In this document: piece after piece, positions 50,101-63,163 of the stretch | How the letters are laid out: every line of letters begins with the position of its first letter | How positions within the stretch are numbered: position 1 is the stretch's first letter | NCBI GenBank assembly: GCA_034509755.1 | Contig: JAVYJV010000037.1 | Coordinates: forward strand, 186,001 to 250,000 | Reading direction: 5' to 3' | DNA from: Anisodus tanguticus | Taxonomy: Eukaryota; Streptophyta; Magnoliopsida; Solanales; Solanaceae | Length of the DNA: 64,000 nt | Program-made: the position numbers and the translations under genes | The notes under the pieces: generated by a model | Told to the model about the DNA's origin: nothing | The model's input: only the letters and a program-made list of their open reading frames with translations | Database searches by the model: none

Positions 50101-53100
50101 TAAATAAAATTTAATTTTAAACTTTTATTCTGTTTTATCAGAATTTTTGAAAATTAATTTGAATCTACTTTATTTTTACAATCTTTTCAAAAGTTTTTTG
50201 TTTATGTATTTTAGTTTTTTTAAATGTTGTGTTTTTGATAGTTTAAAATCTTATCTGTAACTTTTTAATAGTTTTTTTTTGAGATGAAAAAATCGATAAC
50301 TTTTTTTATAATGATTCAGCAAAATTCTTTTTAAACTTATTAAAATTTATTTCATATTGCTTTTAGAGATACAAAAGAATTAAATTTTTTTTACCAAATT
50401 TAAATTTTGCAAAAAAGTTTTGATTTTTTTTTAGATTTTTTCTTTAAATTATCATTCAGTATTAAACTAAATTTTAAAAATTATTTTGAAATAAGTTTTA
50501 TTTTAGTGTTTTTCAAATTGTCTATTGTTATGAATAATTTGAAGATTTAAAAAATCTTTTGTTTATATTAAATAATTGATATTTTTAAATTTAAATAATT
50601 TTTTAGTTTGATGAAGAAAAGCTTAGAATCCTTGAATTTTAACGAATTATTTTCTTTCTTTTAAATGTTCATTACACGAATTTATCTGTTTTCATTTATT
50701 TTTAAAGCAATTTATTTCACATTGATGCATTTTTGTATCAAATAAAATTTAAAAAAACTTCACTATTTTAACTTTCATATATTATTTTGAGAAATTTAAG
50801 TTAAAAATTGATTTTCTTTAAATTCATTAAAATTAGTTATCTTCTTTGAAAAATTTTAGTTAAATTTCTAATTTAATTTATTATGAAGATATTTATTTAC
50901 TTTGAAATATTTTGTTTTCTGATAGATAAAATCATTTCTTATTTTAAATTATTCTCTATTTATCAAGAATCATCAATTTATTTAAAATTGAATACTTTTT
51001 TTGAAGAAAATTTATTCAAACAATTTCTTCTATTTAATTGATTTTTATAAAAAGCTGTTATTTTTTAACAATGTTTTTAGTTAAAACTAAAATAAAAAAT
51101 TTTTTTTTGTTAAATACTGAATACCGAAGAAGATTATTGTCTTGACCTAATTTTTTTTTTCAAATTAAAAACATTTTTGAAAATAATGAAAAGTCCAGTT
51201 CAATTTTTTTAGCTCAGAAATATTTTTAAATTACTTGTCCAGAAAGATTATATCAATCAACAAGCTTTCAATTTTTTATAGTTGTTCAACTTTCTATTTA
51301 AAGAAACTTAAATTAAGCTTGAATTAATGTTTTTTGCTTTAACTTTTTCTTTTAAAAAGTAAAACACAACTGTTATTATAAATCTAAATTAAAGTATTCT
51401 AAAGTTTTAACTAAAAGAATATTTTTAGTTCACTCTTATGAAAACTAATAAAATTTTCGTGTAAAAAATTTTTTAATTGAGAAATCAAGTATTCAAATTT
51501 AACAAATTATTTAAATGTATGAAACAGTTTTTAAACTTTTATTAAATTTTTATCATTTCTTTTAATTAATTTTTTATTGATAAATTTCTTTTTTTATTAA
51601 TTTCTTTTTTTGTTAATTTCTTTTCGATAAACTTTTTTTTCGATGAATTTTTTTTTAAATGAATTTTTTTTTAAGTGAATTTCTTTTTAAGTGAATTTCT
51701 TTTTCAATAAATTTCTTTTCGATGAATTTCTTTTTCAATAAATTTCTTTTTTTATGAATTTCTTTTTTATGATTTTGTTTTTTATGATTTTGTTTTTTAT
51801 GAATTTTAAATCTTTTATACAATTTTTCATCAAATTTTTTTTTTATGAAAAACATTAAGTTTAAGATTAATTCAGAGAAAACAAATTAACTAATATGTAT
51901 TTTTTGAACAGCTTAAAGAGAATCATTTAAACAGTTAATTTTAGCATAATTTCTTTTCATAAAAAGTATAAATTAATTAAAAGTCATCAAACTTCTATTG
52001 GTTTTTTATGTTTTTTTTTTGAAAAGGGTTTAAACTTAGAAAATCAAAATATCACGATCAAAAACAAAGCGGAACTTAGTACGCATCTTTAATCAAGATA
52101 AAAAAAATAAATTCTGATTATAAACTTTTTTTTTACTAAACAAACGTGCAAAGTTATTTTAAACTAAGTTTTTAATAATTTTAATTTGATAAGATTTATT
52201 TTTTATTACAAAGCATTAAAAAATAATTTTTCTTTTTTTTACACTTATATTTTTTAATTCTTTTCTTTTAAATACTTCAAATCTGTATCTTTTAGATTTT
52301 CAAAAAAAAAATTTTTAGTTTTCACTTAGTTTTTTGAAATTATAAACCGATTTTTTATTTATGACTATGGTACGCTTTTTAATCAAATTTTTTCTAATTA
52401 TCTTCAAATCTTTCAATTTAATATCAATGTGTTGTTAAGTTTTCAAACAAACTTGATAGTTTTTTTAAAAATATTGATTATACTTAAATTAATGACTGAA
52501 AATTTAATTATTAGGTTTATTAAGTTTAATTAAAACAAGTTTTTCTATTTTATATAAATTTTTTTTAAATAAAACATTAATTTTGAAGATGTTTATTTAA
52601 AAAAGTTTGATAAATGCCTTTATTACAGTTATGATGAACTCTTAAGGTCATTTTAAAAAAAAGAAAAACCTTGTAACTATCGAATCACGAAGCACGCATT
52701 CATAACGTGCCAAATCACTTTCAATTTTTTCTAATAACATTCTTTTAAAGGTTTTACTTAAAAAGAGAATCTTTTGATTTTTTAATCTTATTTAAAAGTT
52801 TAAAAACTTTTTACCTTTGATATTGTGGATTTTGCAAGCCATTTGATTTATTTTTCAAACTTAAAATTAATTAAAATTATCTTTAATCATCATTTTATTT
52901 AAAATTCATTGTTAATGCTAATTTTTACTATGATTTATTTTTATACTTATCATTTTAACAAGTTATAAAAATATAAACATCCTTAGATAAGTTTAATAAT
53001 ATTTTGTTATTTTTTATGTTTAAAATCAAATGTGTTTAAAAATAAACAGTTAAACATGAATTCTTTATCAATTATACATGTTTTCTTGAAGATTCAAAGC

Positions 53101-56100
53101 AATCAGGGTTAATTTATACAAGTATTTAAACAATATATGAATTTCTTAAGGTCAAATAAATTTCAAAACTTTAAAAAAAAAAAAATTTTTGGTTTTTTGA
53201 ACTTGATGGCACTTATTGGTCAAACTTTTAATCCTTTTTAAATTTTTAATGATTTCTCTTTTTAATTAAAATATTTTCAAAAATTCAAAGTTTGAAACTT
53301 TCAAGTTTCTCAAAATTATTTATGTATAAACCAAAATTAAGATTTTTATTCAATTTTTGTTTCATTCTTTTTCAATCCTTTCATACTTATTTAAAATTAT
53401 TTAAACAAAGCTTTTTCAATCAAAATTTTAAATTAATCATTTTAAATTTCCTAATTCATAAAATCAATTTTTTAGTAGAAAAAAAAAACAATTATTTACT
53501 AGTTGAATTATTTAGTTTAGGTCAGCCATCAAATTATTATTATAGATATAATTAGTTTCACTTAGTCCGTTTAATTTTTATTCAAATTATTTGACTTCAT
53601 AAATTAGTTTTAGAATTCTTTTGATTTAAATAAATTATGTTAATTATTTACAGTTGGCTTGTATTTTTAACAAAAGGTTTTGTTAATTTTTATTAAGTCA
53701 ACTAATTGTTTTTAAAAAAACAATTCTTATAAACCTTATTAAAAGATTTAGATAATTTTATAATGTTAAAATCAGATTTAAAGTCTTCATTTTCAAGTAT
53801 GTCTTTGTTTAATTGTTGAACATAAAAATTTTTTTTTTGTTTAATATTTTAATTAAACTTTAAAAAATGAATATCAAATTTTGATAAGTTTTTAAAAAAC
53901 ATTTAGTTAAAGGAAGATCATTATTAAAAAAATTATTTTAAGTAAAATTATTCAAATTTAATGAGATAGCAGTTTACATTTTTTTTTTAGTTATTTAATT
54001 AACAGTTTTTTTATAATTTGTTTTATTCAATTAATACAACTTTGTTTTTTTGAACTTAAAACTTATTGAAACTTTTTCATTAAAATTTTCTGTTCGTGTA
54101 TTTTGAAACACTATTTAGATTTTTTTATATTCAGTTATATAGTATTCAAATTTTAAAAAAATAATCAAAATAAAGTTTGAAAATTATTTAGAATTTTAAA
54201 TAAGAAATTAAATTTATTAAACACATTCTTAGAAAAAATATTTTTTTTCAAAAACTCAATCATTATGGTCAGTTGTTTAATTACTTTTATGACTAATAAA
54301 CTTTTAATTAAAAAAGTTAATAATTATTAGATGAAAATTATTTCAATGAAATAGTTAAAATAATAAATAAAATTGTTATACAGAGTTTAAATTTATTTTT
54401 TTTAAGTTAATTTGTACTTTATGCTTAATTAAACTATTTCTTCCTTTGTAAAAAATTTTAAACTTATTTGTTTATTAAGAATGGTTTTAATCATTTTTGA
54501 TCTTTGACATTTAGAAATTTTTATGAAGAATTTAATTTAATTTTAATTAGAATTAACACTTTTTACTATTGTCTATTGTATTATCATAAAAAAGAAAACA
54601 ACTTATTATCAATATTTTTAGTTGTTAGACAATTTTAAGGTCAATTTTTTTCTTAAAAGAATGCTTGTTTATAATTTCTTCTAAAAATTAAAAGAAATGC
54701 TTTTTTTTGTGAATAGTTCTTTTAAAAAGTAACATAAATGCTTAATTAAGTATAGTTGGTTAAAAATTTTTTAAAAAAATTTTCAATGAATGTTTCTAGT
54801 TGTAAAAAATTTATTGTGAAAAAATTCATAATCATTTTATCATTTAATTTTATCAATTAATTTTTGTCTTTTTAAATTTGAAATCAATTTCATTGTTAAT
54901 AAATACATAATTTTTGTTTAAAACTTTAATTTATCAACAATTTTTTCAGTTTAAACTTTTTTAAAAATTTAAATTGTAGATCATTATTAGAATGAAAAAA
55001 TTTTTTTGTATCGATTTTTAATTTATTTTCTATAAATTATCAAAAGGTTAGCTTTTAAATGAGCTTTTCAAAGTTTAAAAACTTTATTGTTTTCATGTGA
55101 ATAGAGTTTTTTTTGAAAATAATAAAAACTAGGTTCTTATACAGACTACTTTTAATGAAATTATTTGTAATAATAAGTTAAAATGCTTTTGCATCATTGG
55201 TCTAATTTACTATAAATGATAATTTTTTTTTTAAAGAAAAATTTTCTTTTTTTTAGTTGAGATCTGGATCTTTTTCAATTTATCTCTTCCTAAAACTTTT
55301 TTATTTCATTTTCTAATTATTGTCTGGAAATGAAATCTTTATAAAAAAAAAAACTTTAAAATTTTTGGAGGAAATCATTTTTCTTTTTAAATAAAAGCTA
55401 ATATTTTTTATTGATTCATTGAGATGATTTTTAAATTTAAAAATCTATTTCTAACTTTTTATAATTTGATAACTAGGATGTTGGATTTTATTTAATTAAC
55501 TTTCTATAAATTCTCTTTTTTATATTTAAAATCAAGTTTTGAATATTTGAAAATCTTTGTTAATTCTCTTTCAAAATATTCTTTGATATCAATTTTTTTT
55601 TCTTTAAATTAACAAAAGAAATTTATTTAAATTACTTACACTTAAGTTTTTTTACTTAATTGTTTTGGTATTCAACTAAAATTAATTCATCTTTAAAGTT
55701 CAAAAAAAAATTTTTAAAAAAATTTTATCAAAAAGAAATTTTTTTTTTTTTTGAACAAATTATCTTAGCTTATCAAAAAGTTTTTTAAATTCAATTTATA
55801 GAAATTAAATTTTAAAAAATTTTTGGAGAAATATTATTTTAAAACTTTAAATTTATTTCAATAGTTTCGCATTGTTTTGAAAATAATTGCCTTTTAGCTA
55901 TTTTTGAAGATTATATTTGTTTTCATTTTCTGTTATTCAATTTTTTCAACTAATTTCACAAAATTGGATTTTAAAAATTTATTAAAAATTTAAAAAGAAA
56001 TTTTAGATTAAAAATTATTTCCCAAAAAATTATCACAGCTTGATTTTTTCATTTGAAATACTTAATTCTATGATTGAAGTCAATTTTCTAAAATAATTAA

Positions 56101-57939
56101 GGAAAGATTAAAACATTTTATTCTTTAAAAGTTTTATAATTTGATTTCTATTTATTAAAAATTTTGCTCTATCAAACTAATTGTTTTCTTAAAGTACTAC
56201 TAATTGTTCTTAAATAATTTCAAACATTTAATTTATCTGTGGTTAACACAATTAACAAAAAATTTGGTGTTTAAAACTTTAAAACTCTTAAGAAAAAGTA
56301 AATTAATTTTATATAATTAATTTAAATTTCAAAAAAACCTGTTGTAAGTCATATTGTTCATAAAAGAAAGTTCCTATTTTATTGAAAAAAGTTATAAAAA
56401 TTTTTGTGTCTATTCATTTTTTTAACTAATTGTAATGGATATTAATCAAATTTTATATCCTTTCAACTCAATAAAACGTTCATAAAAGTTTTTTTATTTT
56501 ATCAAATTATGAAAAACTAATTTTTAATGTTTATTAAAAGAATAATAACGAACTAAAAAAACACGTTCGTGTTGTTTTTTTTTTAAATAATTGAATGATA
56601 ATCACTAGAGATTAGTTTTTTCTATTATATTTTGATTTAAGTATTTTTAAGTTATTCAACTATGAAAATCTATATAAAAAGAATTTTAAAAAAATGTTTA
56701 ATTATCAAAATATATTTTGAAGCTCAAAGTTGATTTTTAAACTGATATTATTTGCAGTATTTTCAATTAAAAATTCTTTTGTCCAGTAATTAAAATTTTT
56801 TTCAAATTTTTTTATTGTTTTACTCAAACTTTAAATTGTGATAAAAAATAAATTTATAGGAATTCTTATAGAGATAAGCTTTAATTGAAATTTCGTTTTG
56901 TGTTGCAATTAAAAATTTTCCAGTATGTCATTTTAAATTATTTTTAAAAAACTGTAGTTTTAAATCTTAAAAATATTTATGAACAGTTTGTTTTAATGAA
57001 TTACTAATAACTAAAACATTAAAATTGTTTTTATTAGGATGTAATCAATGTTTAGGTATTTAATTATTTTAATTAAAAAAATGTTAACAATAAATTAGCT
57101 TTTTTAAATTAAGTAGTTTATTATAAACATATTAAACTGGTTAATTTAAAATACAAAACGGTTGTTTAATTGTTTTTAGTCATTTATCTTTTTTATCTTT
57201 TAAATCAATTTTAAGGTAAATTAAATGGTTAAATACACGAATAAAATTTTTTTAATCTTATTTTAGCATAATGGTTATAGATTTTTATTTAAATCTATTC
57301 ATTTGAAATTTTATTAGAAAGTAAATTATTTTTAGGTCAAATAAGGATGCTTGTTTGATTCGGTTCTATCAACTAAATTATTTAGTATTTTTTAAGTTTA
57401 AATACTTTTTTATTTAAAGTTATCTCGATTTAGAAAGAATTGTTTGAAATTTAAGTTTTAAAAAACCTCATTTTTAAGCTTAAAATGCTTAAGTTTTATC
57501 TGTAATGGTGTTCTTAAAATTTAAAATAATTTTATAATACTTTTTCTAAAAAAAATATTTTCATTTACAGAAAGAACAACAACAAAAATTAATAAATGAT
57601 CGTCAACAAGATCAAATGAAACAAAAATTATTTGAACAAGAAGCACAAATTAATAGAAATAAGCCAAGCTATTTCTCAACAGGAATACAACGTGGTAAAG
57701 CAAGTAATATATTTGCACCTGTTCCAAAAGATGAATCTAAACCGTATGTATATGAAACAAGAGAACTTGAGTTAAATGGACCTAAATTACCATCAATCAA
57801 AGAATTAGTAAATAAAAAATATTTGAATAATGTACGTTCAACAGACGAAGTTGAAAGAGCTGGAGGTTTTGAACCTTATTACTCATGTTGTCGAGCATTA
57901 CTAGATGCATTTTGTGGTTTATATTTTAACAATAATTAA
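47188..57939 (+). CDS. MNAT1: CDK-activating kinase assembly factor MAT1 (TFIIH subunit)
   Basis: MAT1 bridges CDK7 and cyclin H in CDK-activating kinase and tethers it to TFIIH, acting in the nucleus in transcription initiation and cell-cycle control. Two exons, 47188-47817 and 57571-57939, join in phase 0 to give 332 residues (human 309). The N-terminus is a C3HC4 RING finger: Cys7 and Cys10, Cys27, His29, Cys32 and Cys35, Cys47 and Cys50, with the family phrases KYRNPSLKL, CGHPLCENC and GNCTQCG. Then come RLFEDDLVEKEIDIRKR and a long charged coiled coil (LEEEKEKEDLKKKW). Exon 2 continues the coiled coil and ends with the CDK7/cyclin H-binding part: FSTGIQRG, GGFEPYYSCCRALLDAF. The C-terminus GLYFNNN matches the family end. 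The 9.75-kb intron is exceptional for this window. Confidence 0.95.
47818..57570 (+). other. 9.75-kb intron of MAT1
   Basis: Donor GTAAGT after codon 210 and acceptor TTTACAG before KEQQQKL. The interior is T-rich on the sense strand throughout, with no exon-like or similar coding stretch that I can recognise on either strand; open frames inside are short and low-complexity. It contains pyrimidine-rich degenerate repeats, the most regular at 51540-51800, and a 24-bp duplication (TTTTGATTTTTCTTTTAATT) near 49497-49545. Confidence 0.85.
51540..51800. repeat. Degenerate 15-18 bp T-rich repeat (GAATTTCTTTTT)
   Basis: About 14 variants of GAATTTCTTTTT with short connectors such as AAGT, CAATAA and TATG, ending in two copies of ATGATTTTGTTTTTT. 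The minus-strand translation gives a meaningless Lys/His/Ile repeat, which I do not treat as a gene. It lies in the MAT1 intron. Confidence 0.7.
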
Positions 57940-58658
57940 GTTAAATCTTAATTATTAATAAGATTTCAATCAATGTCGATTTGATTTATTTTAATCTTCT
58001 TATTAATCATTAAAGTATTTATATAAAATTAAAAAAAAAATAAAATTCATTATTGATAAATGAATCACAATTGTAATTTCTAAGTTTTAGCTTAATTATA
58101 AACTTTTATGAAAAAGTTCTTTTATGATTAAATTATGTTGCTTTTTTAAAGTTATCAATATTAAAAACATTCCCAAAGAATAAAATTTCACTAAAGGGTT
58201 AATAAATTTTTAATAAAGAACATTTAATATACAAAAAATTCAAAAATTAATTAAAAATTTTGATGATTCAAAGTTTAAAAGAATTGTGGTTAAATTTTAA
58301 TTCAAAATTTTTTTCAAAAGATTCAAGTTATGAGTAAGCTTTTTTAGAAATTAAGTTTTAATAAAAAAACGCTTTTACAAAAATATTTACAACAAAAAAA
58401 AATTTCTTTTGAATAATTAAAAAGTATTTATTAATTGAAAATGGTACACTAAAATAACATATTCATATTTTAAAACAAAATGATTCAATCACAATATTAA
58501 ATTAAAAAAAAATGAATGTATAAACCTATCAAAAATTAATTAAATGATTATAATATAACTAGATATAAAAATTAAAGCTTTTTATGTTGTTTAATTAGTT
58601 CAAACAAAAAAAAAACTATTTCTATTATACAAAAAAATTATTTTTTACTTTTCTATTT
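57940..58658. other. Convergent 3' region between MAT1 and the secreted protein gene
   Basis: About 720 bp of A/T-rich sequence that must contain both 3' UTRs. Plus-strand AATAAA at 58039-58044 suits MAT1 (100 bp after its stop). Minus-strand AATAAA at 58427-58432 suits the opposite gene (about 230 bp after its stop). Nothing else is seen. Confidence 0.5.
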
Positions 58659-60707
58659 TTAATAATTAAATGAACCTCCATGGAGAATGAGGAAGAGATC
58701 TCGTCGTACATGTTCAAAATTATATTCATTGCCATCTTCAGCTACGCCTTTACCAAACTCAATTTTTCCTAATTTTTTTTCTTTTTCAAAATCATTCAAG
58801 TTAACACGACCATCAGTGAATTTAAATATTTTTGGCCATTTCATATTTTCTTCATTATCTCCTTTATAAACATTATAAGAAGGATATCCATAGCCTAAAT
58901 TATTTGTAGAAATTTCATTGATTGCTGTAGCAGTATTGCCATTACTTAATATCAATTTTCTACGTTGGAAATATTGGCCATTTGGTGTATTTATTGGATG
59001 TATTGGATTTATTTCATTATTATCGATTGGTTGACGACTAAATGTTTGATGATGCTTTATTTGTTCATGGTGATGATTTAGTTGGGGATTATTTCCATCA
59101 AAATGATGAGATGTTTGATGATGTGTTGTTGTGTGATGATGTTGTTGGTGATGATGAGGATGAATGTTATGTATTGCTGGTGGATTCATAGGCATAAATG
59201 GTGAATCAAAAAATTGATATAAATCATTATTATGTGGTTGATTAGGTCCAGAGCTTGGATTGAAAAATGGATGCAAATCAAAATTAAATTCATTAAAGCG
59301 ATTATTCATTCTAGGTGAAGGAGAATTATTATGCGGTTCTTGTAAATTTGAAGTTGGTGGATTCGTAATTGGTGGTGGTATTGAATTAAAGTTGTTATTG
59401 TTGTATTCCGGAATTTTTTCAAAATTGTTTTTTCTATTCTTTTGATTTCTGAAATGGTTTATATTAAGATTATCACTATTATAATTTTCTTTATCATGGA
59501 AAGATCTGGGGGTGTCTTGATCACTTCTATAGCCAAAAAATGAAAGTTCAGCAAAATTTGGCAAATCAGCAGGTTTCAAGTTTTGAAACGAATTTGAAAT
59601 GCCTACGCTAACTGGAACAATTTGGTTACTTTGTTCGTTAGTTTTTAACAAAGCTAAGCTTTTTCGTTTATTGACAGAAATTTGTTTTTTGTGGGCTCCT
59701 CTTAAACGACCATTTCTGGAGGAATAAATTGGTTTTGAGTTCATGACTGATTGAGGATTTGAATTGATTGGTGAATTACGTATCTCATTTTTTACCTTAG
59801 GAGGAAAAGAAATAGGCTGAGGAGGAGAAGGAGAAGATTTTTCTTCTGGTTCAATAGGTTGTGGATTTGGTATTGGAGGAGGTGTGAAATTTATGTCAAG
59901 ACCAAAATTTGGAAACTGATCATTTCCAAAATTATTATTAGGTTCTTGAAAGCCTATTTGTAAATGCTCAAAAGCAGAATTATTATCTGTAGGACTTAAT
60001 GTACGTCTTATTGTAGATATCGCTCCGCCACCATGGTTAATCATTACACTATGATGTTCAGTAGCTTGAGGAGCACTTGGAGAACTTAATGTTAATGTAG
60101 TATCATTAAAATTTGTACCTAAAAATGTTTTAGGTGTTACAAATAGTAAGTCTTTTGACGTTGTTAATTTTGCATTTTTTGTTTTCTTTTTTTTCAGCTG
60201 CTTAAGATTTTTTTTATCGCTGATTGGTGAGTTAGAAAATTTATTTATTTGTTTTATCAAAACTTCTTCATCAAAAGACACTGTTGTAGAGATTGGTGTT
60301 GTTGTCACTAAATTATTTGAAGATAAAACAGCCTTTGTCGAAATTTGATTCATACGTTTTACTAAAACACTATTCAAAATAGTTTTATTTGAATTAAAGT
60401 TTGTATGTTGTGAAGAAGGTAAACCAACTTTTTTCAGTAATGTTGCAGCTAAATTTGCAGACGAAGTTATTTTAGAAGCTGTAATTTTATTAGAAGGAAC
60501 TATTCTTTGAGAATGAAATTCTTGATGTTCAAATCCTGGTATACTATCACTAAATTCTAATGGATCTAAATTTTCATTTAAACTTTTTATTTTATCTGTT
60601 TTATCAACATTTAAAGTTGATATAGTTTGACAAAATAAAACATGATATATAAAAATAAAATTAATAATAAAAGAAAATTTTTTTCGTTTTAACATTGTCA
60701 ATGACAT
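58659..60707 (-). CDS. Secreted low-complexity His/Asn/Pro-rich protein, 682 residues, single exon
   Basis: I do not recognise this gene by name. An uninterrupted 682-codon frame in such A/T-rich DNA cannot be chance. It begins with a basic stretch and a hydrophobic signal peptide (FSFIINFIFIYHVLFC), so it is probably secreted. The body is low-complexity: Ser/Thr-rich, then Asn/Pro-rich with PPPI motifs and SPSPPQP, then a His-rich block around HPHHHQQHHH. The last 60 residues are different, compact and charged: WPKIFKFTDGRVNL, then NDFEKEKKLGKIEFG, ending RRDLFLILHGGSFNY. That terminal module looks conserved and is probably the functional part. Cysteine is nearly absent. Possibilities are a cuticle, matrix or saliva-type protein, or a precursor of a C-terminal domain. 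The start is preceded by a pyrimidine-rich TTTTTTAAG that could be the acceptor of a 5' UTR intron. Confidence 0.75.
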   Translation of the reverse strand: MSLTMLKRKKFSFIINFIFIYHVLFCQTISTLNVDKTDKIKSLNENLDPLEFSDSIPGFEHQEFHSQRIVPSNKITASKITSSANLAATLLKKVGLPSSQHTNFNSNKTILNSVLVKRMNQISTKAVLSSNNLVTTTPISTTVSFDEEVLIKQINKFSNSPISDKKNLKQLKKKKTKNAKLTTSKDLLFVTPKTFLGTNFNDTTLTLSSPSAPQATEHHSVMINHGGGAISTIRRTLSPTDNNSAFEHLQIGFQEPNNNFGNDQFPNFGLDINFTPPPIPNPQPIEPEEKSSPSPPQPISFPPKVKNEIRNSPINSNPQSVMNSKPIYSSRNGRLRGAHKKQISVNKRKSLALLKTNEQSNQIVPVSVGISNSFQNLKPADLPNFAELSFFGYRSDQDTPRSFHDKENYNSDNLNINHFRNQKNRKNNFEKIPEYNNNNFNSIPPPITNPPTSNLQEPHNNSPSPRMNNRFNEFNFDLHPFFNPSSGPNQPHNNDLYQFFDSPFMPMNPPAIHNIHPHHHQQHHHTTTHHQTSHHFDGNNPQLNHHHEQIKHHQTFSRQPIDNNEINPIHPINTPNGQYFQRRKLILSNGNTATAINEISTNNLGYGYPSYNVYKGDNEENMKWPKIFKFTDGRVNLNDFEKEKKLGKIEFGKGVAEDGNEYNFEHVRRDLFLILHGGSFNY

Positions 60708-62249
60708 GATGATTCTTAAAAAACAAAAAAAACAAAATAAGTTTAGGTTTTCAATTCAATATAAATTGTGTTTTTAAAAAATTAAAAAAGTCAAGTAAAT
60801 AGTTTTTTAATTTAATTTTCATGTTAAAAATTTTCTTATAAATAAGTTAGCAATAGAACGTAGCTAAACTAAATTTTTTTTTGAAACTCGAAAAAAAAAG
60901 TTTTCTTAATTTAATTAAACCTAAATTGATAATCTGAAATTTTAAAATTTTAAGTCTAATAAAATAAATATTTTTTATCTAAATATAAACTTTTAAAACA
61001 ATGGCTATTCATTTAACTTTAACGGATGTGTTAATGATGATTGTCCACTATTGTTTAGTTTAAATTGAAAAATTTAACTCGTGAAAGTTATTTTAAAGTT
61101 TAATTCACTATTTTTATTTGTTTTTAAAAAGAAGAATAAAATTTTAGTTTAAAAAGCAAGCTAAAGCTAAAAAAAACAAATTTACTATTTAAATATAACT
61201 TTAAAAAAACTTTAAAAGATTCAAAGCATCTATTTTGAAGCATCAATGCCCTTCGCTAACAAATTTATTAAAAAAAAGTTAAATTTAAACGAAAAAAAAA
61301 ATTATAATGTTTTGTTAAATTAATAGAAATTTTACAATGCATAAGCAATAACAAAGATCAAAAGATGAAAATTAATTTTATATTTTAATTAAAAGTGTTT
61401 CATTTTAGATTTTTTTAGAAAATATTGTTTGGTCAACTTTGATTTTATAAAAAAAAAAAAAACCTTCTTACCTTTTTTAAAATGAAAAACAAAAATTTTT
61501 CAATTGACTTAAGATCAGAATGCTTAAACAAATTAGAAAAAAAAAGTTTTTTTTGAATATAATTCAATTAAAACTCAAAAAGAAACATTAGTTTTTTAAG
61601 AAAAAACAAATAAGCTTTGAAAATTAAGTTTCAAAAACACACGTAAACTAAGAAAAAAAGACAATTAAATTGTGAAAAAAATCTTTAGATGAGTTCAATT
61701 TCGAGTTAAAAGTTTTTTTTTAATTTTGAATAAACTAAAAAAAAATATTTTCTTCAAATCTTTTTAAAAAAAAACTTATTATAAACTTTCTCAAAAGTTA
61801 ATCGCATAATTCATTTTTCGAATTTTTTTTTATAAATTCATTTATCATTTTAAATTGATGTTTATTTGATGTGTTATTCTTTAATTGCTGATCTTTTTTA
61901 AGCATCTTTTAATTTCTATATTTATCCTTTTTTTCCTTTGAAACTTCAAAATTTGAGACACTGCATTTTATTAAATTAATTTTAAAATTTTAAACTACGT
62001 TAAAAAACTTTTAAAAAACTTTAGATTAACACAAAAAAATTTTATTTAATTTAATCAAATGGCACAACAAGGTCATCAATTTAAATCCAACTCAAATGGA
62101 CAAAAATAATTTTAAAATAAAAGAATGTAGTTGTTAATGAGAAATATTTTTAAAAAAAAGAATTTTTTTTTTTGAAGATTCTTACTAGTCAAGAGCAAAA
62201 AAAATTTTTTTAAAAACAAAAATAATTTTTTATTATAAACATGATGCAA

Positions 62250-62268
62250 CACGTGCTTATGCACGCGT
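62250..62268. promoter_or_regulatory. E-box CACGTG next to ACGCGT
   Basis: A canonical palindromic E-box CACGTG followed eight bases later by the palindrome ACGCGT, in otherwise A/T-only sequence about 1.5 kb upstream of the secreted protein gene. Two G/C palindromes this close are unexpected by chance. Function inferred only. Confidence 0.25.
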
Positions 62269-63163
62269 TTTAAATGATACACTTATTTTTAGATAATTTT
62301 TACTAATTTTATATTTAAACAATGATGCTTATTTAAAAAAATAAAATTGAAACTTTTAACTTCATTTAAAAACTTTTGAGAAACATTTATTTATTTTTGA
62401 CTTAAAATTACATTTTCAAAAAACTTATTGTTAAAGATAAGACTTTTTCTTTTTTTTTTTTAAATTTTTAAATTTTGAAAAATAAAAACTTTTTATCACC
62501 GCAAACTCTAAATAAACTTTCTTTAATTTAAACAGTTAAAAAATTTTTAATCAAAAAAAAAAAAAAATATCTTACTAAAAAAAAGAAGATCCAACCTTTA
62601 AAGTAAAATTTTTTTTTATGTAAACAGCAATACAGTTCGAAATTTAATAAAAGGCCAACAAAGAACCACCACCGCAATATAAGTTCGAGCTTTAAAAAAA
62701 AAAGAGTGGAGCTTAAAGTCTATTGTTGCTTTTGAAGTTGAATAGCTTTACGAATAAAGTTTTATTGTATAAAACAGTATTTTACAGTTTTAATTCAGCT
62801 TAAATTTGAATTATTTATGTTGCAATAAACGAACTTTTTCTTTCAAAAAGTTTATTCAAAAAAAAAAAATAACTAGCGTCATCTACATGAATTTGAAAAA
62901 ATAGTAAAGAATTTAGTGGCGTGTTATTAAATAAATACTTTCATTAAAATCAATTAAAGCTATTTTTCTAATGATTTAAATATACTTAATTAAAGATTTT
63001 TTTTTATTAAACAAACAAGAATAATCAATCTAAATTTACAAAAAGAAAATAGTTAATCTTTCAAAATTGTGAACACAGTTTTTTTTTATCATAATAAATC
63101 TGTTCAACCTTCGTTAAAACTGTTCTTAAAAAGTGTTTTACTCATTACCATTAAAATAAATAA

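Noticed and set aside
51655..51855. Minus-strand frame with a repeated Lys/His/Ile pattern
   Set aside because: It is the translation of the T-rich degenerate repeat in the MAT1 intron.
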